From Curvibacter lanceolatus ATCC 14669 (GTDB lineage Bacteria; Pseudomonadota; Gammaproteobacteria; Burkholderiales; Burkholderiaceae_C): a DNA stretch of 64,000 nt. Shown in pieces: positions 56,685-64,000 of the stretch (position 1 is its first letter; each line of letters starts with the position of its first letter). The notes below the pieces were generated by a model that saw nothing but the letters and a program-made list of their open reading frames with translations, did not search any database and had not been told where the DNA came from. The stretch spans positions 1 through 64,000 of the forward strand of contig NZ_KB906267.1 in the NCBI RefSeq assembly GCF_000381265.1, written 5' to 3'. The translations under genes were made by a program, and so were the position numbers.

Positions 56685-57890
56685 ATGAACCCACTGCTCT
56701 CCAAACTGCAGCCTTACCCGTTCGAGCGGCTGAGGCAACTTTTTGCCGGCGTCACGCCCAGCCCCTACCACAGCCCGATCAGCCTGGGCATTGGCGAGCC
56801 CAAGCATCCCACGCCCGAGTTCATCAAGAGCGCCCTGGTCAACAACCTGGAGGGCCTGGCCGGCTACCCGGCCACCGCCGGTGAGCCCCGCTTGCGCGAA
56901 GCCATGGCCGCCTGGGTCAAGCGGCGTTACGACCTCGACCTGAACCCGGCCACCCAGATCCTGCCGGTGAACGGCTCGCGTGAAGCCCTGTTTGCCTTTG
57001 CCCAGACCGTGATCGACCCGCGCTGGCCCACGCCGGCGGTGGTATGCCCCAACCCGTTCTATCAGATCTACGAAGGCGCAGCCCTGCTGGCCGGGGCCGA
57101 CCCCTACTTCGCCCCCAGCGACCCGGCACGCAACTTTGCGGTCGACTGGGACAGCGTGCCGGCTGACACCTGGGCCCGCACCCAGCTGCTGTTCGTGTGC
57201 TCGCCCGGCAACCCCACCGGCGCGGTGATGCCTCTGAGCGAATGGCAGAAGCTGTTCGAGCTCAGCGACCGCCATGGCTTCATCATTGCCTCGGACGAGT
57301 GCTACAGCGAGATCTACTTCCGCGACGAGCCCCCGCTGGGCGGCCTGGAAGCCGCCAAGAAGCTGGGCCGCGACGATTTCCGCAACCTGGTGGCCTTCAC
57401 CAGCCTGTCCAAGCGCAGCAACGTGCCTGGTCTGCGCAGCGGCTTTGTGGCCGGCGATGCGGCCATCCTCAAGCAGTTTCTGCTCTACCGCACCTACCAC
57501 GGCAGCGCCATGAGCCCGGTGGTCCAGGCCGCCAGCATCGCCGCCTGGAACGACGAGACCCATGTGGTTGAGAACCGGGTGCTGTACCGCAAGAAGTTCG
57601 CCCAGGTCACCCCCATCCTGGCCGGCGTGCTGGATGTGGCGCTGCCCGACGCCGGTTTTTACCTCTGGGCCCGGGTGCCCGAGGCGCTGGGTCTGAGCGA
57701 CACCAGTTTCGCGCGCGAACTGCTGGCTCAATACAATGTGACGGTGCTGCCCGGCAGCTACCTGGCACGTGAGGTGGGCGGGGTCAACCCGGGTGCCCAG
57801 CGCATCCGCATGGCCCTGGTGGCCGATGCGGCCGAATGCGTCGAAGCGGCCCTGCGCATCGTCAACTTCGTCCAGTCACGCAGCCGCTGA
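56685..57890 (+). CDS. dapC: Succinyldiaminopimelate transaminase (DapC)
   Basis: Transfers the amino group from glutamate in the succinylase branch of lysine/diaminopimelate synthesis. The 401-residue fold-type I aminotransferase starts MNPLLSKLQPYPFERLRQLF, typical of beta-proteobacterial DapC. The PLP lysine is in FTSLSKRSNVPGLRSGF; SPGNPTG and IASDECYSEIYF are present. dapE lies two genes downstream, supporting the assignment. Confidence 0.94.
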   Translation: MNPLLSKLQPYPFERLRQLFAGVTPSPYHSPISLGIGEPKHPTPEFIKSALVNNLEGLAGYPATAGEPRLREAMAAWVKRRYDLDLNPATQILPVNGSREALFAFAQTVIDPRWPTPAVVCPNPFYQIYEGAALLAGADPYFAPSDPARNFAVDWDSVPADTWARTQLLFVCSPGNPTGAVMPLSEWQKLFELSDRHGFIIASDECYSEIYFRDEPPLGGLEAAKKLGRDDFRNLVAFTSLSKRSNVPGLRSGFVAGDAAILKQFLLYRTYHGSAMSPVVQAASIAAWNDETHVVENRVLYRKKFAQVTPILAGVLDVALPDAGFYLWARVPEALGLSDTSFARELLAQYNVTVLPGSYLAREVGGVNPGAQRIRMALVADAAECVEAALRIVNFVQSRSR

Positions 57891-57940
57891 ACCGTGCACC
57901 CCTGGGCTGCCACTCCACCCCGCACTTCGAAAGCCAGTCC

Positions 57941-59110
57941 ATGAGCGCCAACATGAGCATGATGGAACGCATCCTGCGGTTGATGGGTGAAAAGGGTGCA
58001 TCCGACGTCTACCTGTCGGCCAATGCACCCGCCCTGATCCGCATCAACGGCACCTGCGTGCCCATCAACAACCAGCTGCTGCCCTTTGATGCGCCGCGCA
58101 GCCTGCTGGCCGAGATCCTCCCGGCCAGCAACATGGAAGAACTGCAGGAGACCGGTGAGCTGAACGTGGGTTATGCGCTCAAGGGCATCGGGCGCTTCCG
58201 CATCAGCGCCATGCACCAACGGGGCAGCGTGGCCGCCGTGATCCGCTACATCAGCCACGAGATCCCCAAACTCGCCACGCTGAACCTGCCCGACATCCTG
58301 ACCGAGCTGATCATGGAAAAGCGCGGGCTGCTGCTGGTGGTGGGTGCCACGGGCTCGGGCAAAAGCACCACGCTGGCCTCGATGCTGGACAACCGCAACG
58401 AGCACAGCACCGGCCACATCCTGACCATCGAAGAGCCGATCGAGTTTCTGTTCAAGAACAAGAAATCGATCATCAACCAGCGCGAGGTGGGCACCGATAC
58501 CCAGTCGCTCCAGATCGCCCTCAAGAACGCGCTGCGCCAGGCCCCTGACGTGATCCTGATCGGCGAAATCCGCGACCGTGAAACCATGTCGGCGGCACTG
58601 GCCTATTCGCAATCGGGTCACCTGGTGCTGGCCACCATGCACGCCAACAACAGCTACCAGGCCCTGAACCGCATCCTGAGCTTCTACCCCGTCGAGGTGC
58701 GTCAGACCCTGCTGGTCGACCTCAGTTCGGCGCTCAAGGCCATCATGTCGCAACGCCTGCTGCGCAGCAACCACGGGGGCCGCATCCCGGCCTGCGAAGT
58801 GCTGCGCAACACCAAGCTGATTGCCGACCTGATCGAAAAAGGCGACTTCAACGGCATCCAGGAAGCCATGGAGAAATCCATGGCCGAAGGCTCGCAGACC
58901 TTCGAGGAAGACATTGCCCGTCTGATCCATGCGGGCCTGATCGACCGCAAGGAAGGCATGGCCCATGCCGATTCGCCCACCAACCTGATGTGGCGCCTGC
59001 AAAACGACTTCGACCAGTCCGGCAAGGCCGCGGCCGAGGCCGCCAAGTCCCGGGCCGAGCCCGAGGACGAACCCTCATTCACAGAAATCGTCCTCGACGT
59101 GAAGCACTGA
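57941..59110 (+). CDS. pilU: Type IV pilus retraction ATPase (PilU type)
   Basis: A 389-residue PilT/PilU-family hexameric ATPase that powers pilus retraction at the inner membrane. Walker [13 protein letters not shown], Asp box [10 protein letters not shown], Walker [15 protein letters not shown] and His box [19 protein letters not shown] are intact. The C-terminal tail beyond the motor ([19 protein letters not shown]) is longer than in PilT and fits PilU. It lies between dapC and dapE and its stop overlaps the dapE start, an unrelated function inside a lysine-biosynthesis unit. Confidence 0.88.
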   Translation: MSANMSMMERILRLMGEKGASDVYLSANAPALIRINGTCVPINNQLLPFDAPRSLLAEILPASNMEELQETGELNVGYALKGIGRFRISAMHQRGSVAAVIRYISHEIPKLATLNLPDILTELIMEKRGLLLVVGATGSGKSTTLASMLDNRNEHSTGHILTIEEPIEFLFKNKKSIINQREVGTDTQSLQIALKNALRQAPDVILIGEIRDRETMSAALAYSQSGHLVLATMHANNSYQALNRILSFYPVEVRQTLLVDLSSALKAIMSQRLLRSNHGGRIPACEVLRNTKLIADLIEKGDFNGIQEAMEKSMAEGSQTFEEDIARLIHAGLIDRKEGMAHADSPTNLMWRLQNDFDQSGKAAAEAAKSRAEPEDEPSFTEIVLDVKH

Positions 59111-60282
59111 TGTCCCGTACCCTGCACCTCACCGAACAACTGATCTCGCGCCCCTCCGTCACGCCCGACGATGCCGGCTGCCAGGCCCTGCTGCGCGAAC
59201 GCCTGGAGGCCCTGGGTTTTGCCTGCGAAACCCTGGTCAGCGGGCCGGAGAACTTCCGCGTCACCAACCTGTGGGCCAAGCGCCCCGGCGCCACGCCCGA
59301 CGCCCCCACCCTGGTCTTTGCCGGCCACACCGATGTGGTGCCCACCGGCCCGCTGGAGCAGTGGAAGAGCGACCCCTTCACCCCCACCCACCGCGACGGC
59401 CGCCTGTACGGCCGTGGGGCCAGCGACATGAAGACCTCGATCGCGGCCTTTGTGGTGGCCACCGAAGAGTTTCTGGCGGCCCAGCCCCAACCGAACCTGG
59501 CCCTGGCCTTGCTGATCACCAGCGACGAGGAAGGCCCCTCGGTCGACGGCACCGTGGTGGTCTGCCGCACGCTCAAGGAACGCGGCGAGAAGCTCGACTT
59601 CTGCATCGTGGGCGAACCCACTTCGGTGCAGCGCACCGGCGACATGATCAAAAACGGCCGCCGCGGCACCATGAGCGGCAAGCTCATCGTGAAGGGCGTG
59701 CAAGGCCACATCGCCTACCCGCAACTGGCGCGCAACCCCATCCACCAGGCCATGCCGGCCCTGGCCGAACTGGCCGCCATCGAATGGGACCGGGGCAATG
59801 CCTACTTTCCGCCCACCAGCTGGCAGGTCAGCAACATCCATGGCGGCACCGGCGCCACCAACGTGATCCCCGGCCAGGTGGTGATCGATTTCAACTTCCG
59901 TTTCTCCTCCGAATCCACCGCCGAAGCGCTGCAGCAGCGCCTGATCAGCGTGCTGGAGCGCCATGAACTGGAGTACGAACTGCAATGGACGCTCGGCGGC
60001 CACCCCTTCCTGACCACGCCGGGCAGCCTGGTGACGGCCATCCAGGGCGCCATCCGTGACGAGGTGGGCATCGAGACCGAGCTCTCCACCACCGGCGGCA
60101 CCAGCGACGGGCGCTTCATTGCCCAGATCTGCCCCCAGGTGATCGAATTCGGCCCTCCCAACGCCACCATCCACAAGATCGACGAGCACATCGCCGTGGC
60201 CGACATCGAACCCGTGAAGAACATCTACCGCCGCACCCTTGAGAACCTGAACGCCAGCCTGATCCACGGGGCCGCCGCATGA
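59110..60282 (+). CDS. dapE: Succinyl-diaminopimelate desuccinylase
   Basis: A 390-residue M20-family metalloenzyme that releases succinate to form LL-diaminopimelate. Metal ligands: [12 protein letters not shown] (His/Asp), [17 protein letters not shown], and the C-terminal [14 protein letters not shown]. The ATG shares a base with the pilU stop (TGATG), so translation is coupled. All DapE family blocks are present; the dimerisation domain is about 180-290. Confidence 0.96.
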   Translation: MSRTLHLTEQLISRPSVTPDDAGCQALLRERLEALGFACETLVSGPENFRVTNLWAKRPGATPDAPTLVFAGHTDVVPTGPLEQWKSDPFTPTHRDGRLYGRGASDMKTSIAAFVVATEEFLAAQPQPNLALALLITSDEEGPSVDGTVVVCRTLKERGEKLDFCIVGEPTSVQRTGDMIKNGRRGTMSGKLIVKGVQGHIAYPQLARNPIHQAMPALAELAAIEWDRGNAYFPPTSWQVSNIHGGTGATNVIPGQVVIDFNFRFSSESTAEALQQRLISVLERHELEYELQWTLGGHPFLTTPGSLVTAIQGAIRDEVGIETELSTTGGTSDGRFIAQICPQVIEFGPPNATIHKIDEHIAVADIEPVKNIYRRTLENLNASLIHGAAA

Positions 60283-61202
60283 GCATCGCCAACCCGCCCC
60301 AAGCCCAGAACACCGTGCTGGGCCTGATCGAGCAGGCCCGGCAACAGCTGGAAACCGCCGGCGTGGCCTTTGGCCACGGCACCACCAACGCCTTTGACGA
60401 AGCCGCCTGGCTGGTTCTGTGGCAACTGGGCCGGCCCCTGGACAGCCCCCTGGGCGGCGAGCCCGAGGGCGAACCCTCGGTGGCCGATCAAGTGGTGCTG
60501 CCTGAAGACGCCGCCCGCGTGCAGGCGCTGATCGAACGCCGCATCAGCAGCCGCCAGCCCGCGGCCTACCTGACCCGCGAGGCCTGGCTGCAAGGCGTGC
60601 CCTTTTATGTGGACGAGCGTGCCATCGTGCCGCGCAGCTTCATTGCCGAGCTGATCGCCGACGGCAGCATCGACCCCTGGCTGGATGCCAACACCCACCG
60701 GGTGCTCGACCTGTGCACCGGCAACGGCAGCCTGGCCGTGCTGGCCGCCATGGCCTGGCCCGAGATCGTGGTGGAAGGCGCCGACCTGTCGGCCGATGCG
60801 CTGGCCGTGGCCCGCATCAACGTGGACCGCCACGGCCTGCAGGACCGCATCACGCTCAAGACCAGCGACGGTTTGAGCGCCCTGCCCGGCCCGTATGACC
60901 TGATCCTGTGCAACCCGCCCTACGTCAACGCCCAGAGCATGTCCGAGCTGCCCGCCGAGTACCAGGCCGAGCCCGAAATGGCCCTGGCCGGCGGCAGCGA
61001 CGGCATGGATTTCATCCGCCAGTTGCTGCGCGATGCCCCGGATCGGCTCAGCGAGCAAGGCGTGCTGGTGCTGGAGATCGGCAACGAGCGGGCCTACTTC
61101 GAGGCGGCCTTTCCGGACCTGCCCGTGTTCTGGCTCGAAACCAGCGCCGGCGATGACCAGGTGCTGCTGGTCACCCGCGAAGCCTTGAGCCCGGCGGACT
61201 GA
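60279..61202 (+). CDS. prmB: Ribosomal protein uL3 glutamine methyltransferase (PrmB)
   Basis: A 307-residue N5-glutamine methyltransferase that modifies ribosomal protein L3. The SAM motif [16 protein letters not shown] and catalytic NPPY in [14 protein letters not shown] are intact. The YFYG-type long N-terminal helical domain (1-about 120) distinguishes it from PrmC. The start overlaps the dapE stop by 4 bases, ending the coupled dapC-pilU-dapE-prmB run. Confidence 0.95.
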   Translation: MSIANPPQAQNTVLGLIEQARQQLETAGVAFGHGTTNAFDEAAWLVLWQLGRPLDSPLGGEPEGEPSVADQVVLPEDAARVQALIERRISSRQPAAYLTREAWLQGVPFYVDERAIVPRSFIAELIADGSIDPWLDANTHRVLDLCTGNGSLAVLAAMAWPEIVVEGADLSADALAVARINVDRHGLQDRITLKTSDGLSALPGPYDLILCNPPYVNAQSMSELPAEYQAEPEMALAGGSDGMDFIRQLLRDAPDRLSEQGVLVLEIGNERAYFEAAFPDLPVFWLETSAGDDQVLLVTREALSPAD

Positions 61203-61211
61203 GCCTGCAGG

Positions 61212-61233
61212 GGCCGCCCCGGCCTGGGCGGCC
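61212..61233 (+). terminator. GC-rich hairpin after prmB
   Basis: GGCCGCCC (61212-61219) and GGGCGGCC (61226-61233) pair perfectly around six bases, starting 10 bases after the prmB stop. Position fits the end of the dap/prmB transcript. No T-run follows. Confidence 0.5.
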
Positions 61234-61254
61234 TAAGGGCAAAGCCGTAGCCCG

Positions 61255-61293
61255 TTGTCACACGGATGTGTCAAACTTTGTCACATCTGACAA
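61255..61293. promoter_or_regulatory. Two TTGTCA palindromes upstream of chemoreceptor gene 2
   Basis: A near-palindrome TTGTCACA / TGTGTCAA (61255-61262 and 61267-61274, one mismatch) and a perfect one TTGTCA / TGACAA (61278-61283 and 61288-61293) are centred 21 bases apart, two helical turns. They lie about 160-200 bases before the start. The shared hexamer TGTCAC also repeats before the other chemoreceptor. Confidence 0.5.
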
Positions 61294-61454
61294 CAACCAG
61301 AAACGAGCAGCCCGCCTCACACGCCTGCCACCCAAGGTGCCCCAGAGGCCTAGGCTGCTGCGCCCTTGCATGGGCAAGGGCCTGGGTCTGAGGGTCATCG
61401 GGGGGGCGCGACAGGGTGGAGCCTGCCCGGCTCAAGCTCTTCGAAGGACCGGCC

Positions 61455-63260
61455 ATGTTCCACAGCATCCGCCAGAAGTTGATCGCCACCAGCGTGCTCA
61501 TTGTGAGCGCCGCCATCGTGCTGGTCAGCGCCGTCAGTTATTACTTTGCCCGCGGTTTCATCCTCGATGACCTGAATGAGCAACTGACGCGGATCAGCCA
61601 GTCCGAGGCGCGGCAACTGGGCCAGTGGGCCCTGGCGCAAAAGCAGATCGTCGAGGCCCTGGCACCTGCCGTGGACAGCGCCGACCCCAACCCGGCCTTG
61701 CAGCAGGCCCTGGTATCGGGCAAGCAAGACCTGGCCTACATCGGCAGCGCCGACAAGAAGATGGTGTCGGTGCCCAGCCGCAACCGCCCGGCCGACTACG
61801 ACCCCACCTCCCGCGCCTGGTACAAGCTCGCTGCCCAGAGCGGCAAGGCCATCCTCACGCCACCCTACATCGCGGCCTCCAGCCAGAAACTGGTCGTGAC
61901 CTTTGCCTTCCCGGTCAAGACCGGCGGCCAAACGCGGGCCGTGACCGGGGCTGACGTGACCGTCGAAGACGTGGTCAAGGGCCTGGGCCAGATCCACCCC
62001 ACCCCCAGCGGCTTTGCCTTTCTGCTCGACAAGGAGGGCCGCATCCTGGCCCACCCCGACAAGCAGTTGATCCTCAAGCCCATGGGCGCGCTGTCCAAGG
62101 ACATCACCCCCGATCTGCTGGGCCAGGCCAGCCAGGGCGAGCACGAGCCCGAGGTGGCCGGCATCGGTGGCGAGGCCTACCTGCTCAAGGCCGCCCCGGT
62201 GCCCGAGACCGACTGGGTGCTGGTGACCGCAGCCCAGCGCCGTGAAGCCCTGAGCCGGCTCGACCGCCTGCTGCTCAGCGTGGCGGGCGCCCTGGTGGTG
62301 GTCGGGGTGCTGGCCGGTCTGATGGCCATGGGCACCGTGCACGCCCTGCTGGGCGGCCTGACCCGCGTGCGCAACGCCATGCGCCAGATCGGCTCGGGCA
62401 CGGGCGACCTGACGCAGCGCCTGCCCATCAAGGGGCGCGACGAGATCGACGAGATCGCCACCGCTTTCAATGACTTCGTGGGCAAGATCGAGGCGGTGAT
62501 GCGCGACGTCAGCCACACCAGCGAATCCATCGCCACGGCCTCCAGCGAGATCGCCCTGGGCTCGCAGGACCTGAGCAGCCGCACCGAACAGACCGCCAGC
62601 AACCTCGAAGAAGCCTCGGCCTCGATGGAGCAGCTGACGCAACTGGTCAACCACAGCGCCCAGAACGCGGCCCATGGCCGCGATCTGGCCACCCGCTCGG
62701 TCGACATGGCCGACCGCGGCGGCCTGGTGATGGGCCAGGTGGTGGAGACCATGAGCGACATCTCGAACAGCTCACGCCGCATCTCGGACATCACCTCGGT
62801 GATCGACGGAATCGCCTTCCAGACCAACATCCTGGCCCTGAACGCGGCCGTCGAGGCCGCACGGGCCGGCGAGCAAGGGCGCGGCTTTGCCGTGGTGGCT
62901 TCCGAGGTGCGCTCGCTGGCCAGCCGCTCGGCCGAGGCCGCCAAGGAGATCAAGACCCTGATCGGGGCCAGCGTGGAGCGGGTGGAAGACGGCGGCCGCC
63001 TGGTCGGCGAGGCCGGACAGGCCATGACCGAGATCGTGCAGAGCGTGAAACAGGTCACCACCATCGTGCAGGAGATCAGCACCGGCACCACCGACCAGAG
63101 CCGCGGCATCGGCGAGATCAATGCCGCCGTGGCCCACCTCGACCAGATGACCCAACAGAACGCGGCCCTGGTCGAACAATCGGCCGCCGCGGCCGAAAGC
63201 CTGAAGGAACAGGCCGCCCACCTGGCCGCCGTGGTGGCCACCTTCAAGATCAGCCGCTGA
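61455..63260 (+). CDS. Methyl-accepting chemotaxis protein, double Cache domain
   Basis: A 601-residue chemoreceptor. TM1 [23 protein letters not shown]; a long periplasmic dCache_1 domain (about 35-275) with [21 protein letters not shown] and the C-terminal [14 protein letters not shown], a layout typical of amino-acid or carboxylate sensing; TM2 [25 protein letters not shown]; and the signalling tip [27 protein letters not shown] precedes the ATG. The MCP tip is nearly identical to the single-Cache receptor elsewhere in the window. Confidence 0.95.
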   Translation: MFHSIRQKLIATSVLIVSAAIVLVSAVSYYFARGFILDDLNEQLTRISQSEARQLGQWALAQKQIVEALAPAVDSADPNPALQQALVSGKQDLAYIGSADKKMVSVPSRNRPADYDPTSRAWYKLAAQSGKAILTPPYIAASSQKLVVTFAFPVKTGGQTRAVTGADVTVEDVVKGLGQIHPTPSGFAFLLDKEGRILAHPDKQLILKPMGALSKDITPDLLGQASQGEHEPEVAGIGGEAYLLKAAPVPETDWVLVTAAQRREALSRLDRLLLSVAGALVVVGVLAGLMAMGTVHALLGGLTRVRNAMRQIGSGTGDLTQRLPIKGRDEIDEIATAFNDFVGKIEAVMRDVSHTSESIATASSEIALGSQDLSSRTEQTASNLEEASASMEQLTQLVNHSAQNAAHGRDLATRSVDMADRGGLVMGQVVETMSDISNSSRRISDITSVIDGIAFQTNILALNAAVEAARAGEQGRGFAVVASEVRSLASRSAEAAKEIKTLIGASVERVEDGGRLVGEAGQAMTEIVQSVKQVTTIVQEISTGTTDQSRGIGEINAAVAHLDQMTQQNAALVEQSAAAAESLKEQAAHLAAVVATFKISR

Positions 63261-63341
63261 CCCCGCGGCTGCCGGGTGGGGCCCGGGCATGCGAAAATCG
63301 CCGGCTTTGCCTTCCAACACCGGCACCGGCCGGGACTTGCC

Positions 63342-64000
63342 ATGATCACGCTCAAGAACATCGTCTTGCGACGCAGCGCCAAAGTGCTGCTCGACAAGGT
63401 TTCCGTCACCCTCAACCCGGGGGAGAAGGTAGGCCTGGTCGGTCGCAACGGGGCCGGCAAGTCCACCCTGTTTGCCTTGCTGAACGGCAGCCTGCATGAA
63501 GACGGCGGCGATTTCTACATCCCCGCCCAATGGCGCATGGCCCAGGTGGCCCAGAACATGCCCGAGACCGATGAAAGCGCGACCGATTTCGTGCTCAATG
63601 GCGATACCCGTCTGGCCGAATTGCGCACGCAGTTGCGGGCGCTGGAAGACGCCGATGCCTCTTACGACGACCACGACCACGGCATGGCCATGGCCCAGCT
63701 CTACACCGACCTGGCCGACGCGGGTGACCACGACGCCGTGCCGCGCGCCCAGTCGCTGATCCTGGGCCTGGGTTTTCAGAGCCACGAACTGGACCGGCCG
63801 GTGAACAGCTTCTCGGGCGGCTGGCGCATGCGCCTGCAGTTGGCCCGGGCACTGATGTGCCCGTCCGACCTGCTGCTGCTGGACGAACCCACCAACCACT
63901 TGGACTTGGACGCCCTGGTCTGGCTGGAGGCCTGGCTCAAGCGTTACGCGGGCACCATGATCGTGATCAGCCACGACCGCGAGTTCCTGGACGCCGTGAC
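63342..64000 (+). CDS. ABC-F family ATPase, N-terminal part (runs off window)
   Basis: The first 219 residues of an ABC-F (YheS/Uup-like) translation-associated ATPase: MITLKNIVLRRSAKVLLDKV, Walker A GRNGAGKSTL, signature FSGGWRMRLQLARAL, Walker B LLLLDEPTNHLD and H-loop VISHDREFLD. Soluble, without membrane segments; ABC-F proteins act on ribosomes. The linker and second ATPase domain are beyond base 64000. Closest subgroup by this half is YheS. Confidence 0.9.
   Translation, partial: MITLKNIVLRRSAKVLLDKVSVTLNPGEKVGLVGRNGAGKSTLFALLNGSLHEDGGDFYIPAQWRMAQVAQNMPETDESATDFVLNGDTRLAELRTQLRALEDADASYDDHDHGMAMAQLYTDLADAGDHDAVPRAQSLILGLGFQSHELDRPVNSFSGGWRMRLQLARALMCPSDLLLLDEPTNHLDLDALVWLEAWLKRYAGTMIVISHDREFLDAV

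Overview
The window looks like a chromosomal segment of a GC-rich betaproteobacterium of the order Burkholderiales, most likely Comamonadaceae or a close relative. The evidence is the smc-zipA-ligA-def block, the dapC-pilU-dapE-prmB block, several Bug-type tripartite tricarboxylate transporter (TTT) binding proteins, and strongly GC-biased third codon positions that create many long false antisense reading frames. No rRNA, tRNA or CRISPR array was recognised.

Layout. 1-2770 is a decaying mobile/defence patch: an IS3-family element interrupts a PaeR7I/XhoI-like restriction endonuclease gene, the cognate methyltransferase gene carries a frameshift, and the tail of an IS5-type transposase lies beyond it. 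2782-11400 (minus) is a housekeeping block for chromosome and division functions (smc, zipA, ligA, def) with a truncated DUF1016 gene wedged between zipA and ligA. 11739-22277 (plus) is an eight-gene run: LysR regulator, flavoprotein, a complete dipeptide-type ABC importer, a BAAT-like hydrolase and a fused CMD/AhpD protein. 22306-22724 holds an orphan higA antitoxin beside a wrecked higB. 22725-26905 is a gentisate ring-cleavage cluster controlled by a divergent MarR gene. 26925-31207 combines an IclR regulator, a Bug protein, an acyl-CoA ligase and a citryl-CoA-lyase-like protein. 31180-34394 has a PadR regulator divergent from fadH and a SnoaL-like gene, with two palindromic operators between them.

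34493-38986 is rich in toxin-antitoxin (TA) genes (Phd/PIN, MazEF, ParE-like/addiction antitoxin), with a chemoreceptor and a LysR gene between them. 39191-42869 is a valine-catabolism operon (mmsA, acyl-CoA dehydrogenase, mmsB). An AraC regulator follows at 43051. 54088 down to 44146 (minus) is an apparent ten-gene operon: GMC oxidoreductase, SDR, MoaF-like, SnoaL-like, aldehyde dehydrogenase, then a full branched-chain-amino-acid-type (HAAT) ABC importer. It looks like an uptake and oxidation pathway for an unidentified alcohol-type substrate. A degenerate GGDEF/EAL protein is divergent from it. 56685-64000 returns to core genes: dapC, pilU, dapE, prmB, a dCache chemoreceptor and the start of an ABC-F ATPase.

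The best candidates for undescribed biology are the ten-gene importer/GMC/MoaF operon, the eight-gene peptide-importer/flavoprotein/CMD operon, and the CoA-ligase plus citryl-CoA-lyase pair downstream of a Bug protein. The best direct sequence observations are the doubly broken restriction-modification system, the higB remnant, the paired PadR operators, the CGGGTA hexamer array inside a signal-peptide coding region, and the TGTCAC motif shared by both chemoreceptor upstream regions. All functions are inferred from sequence recognition alone; no database search was run.
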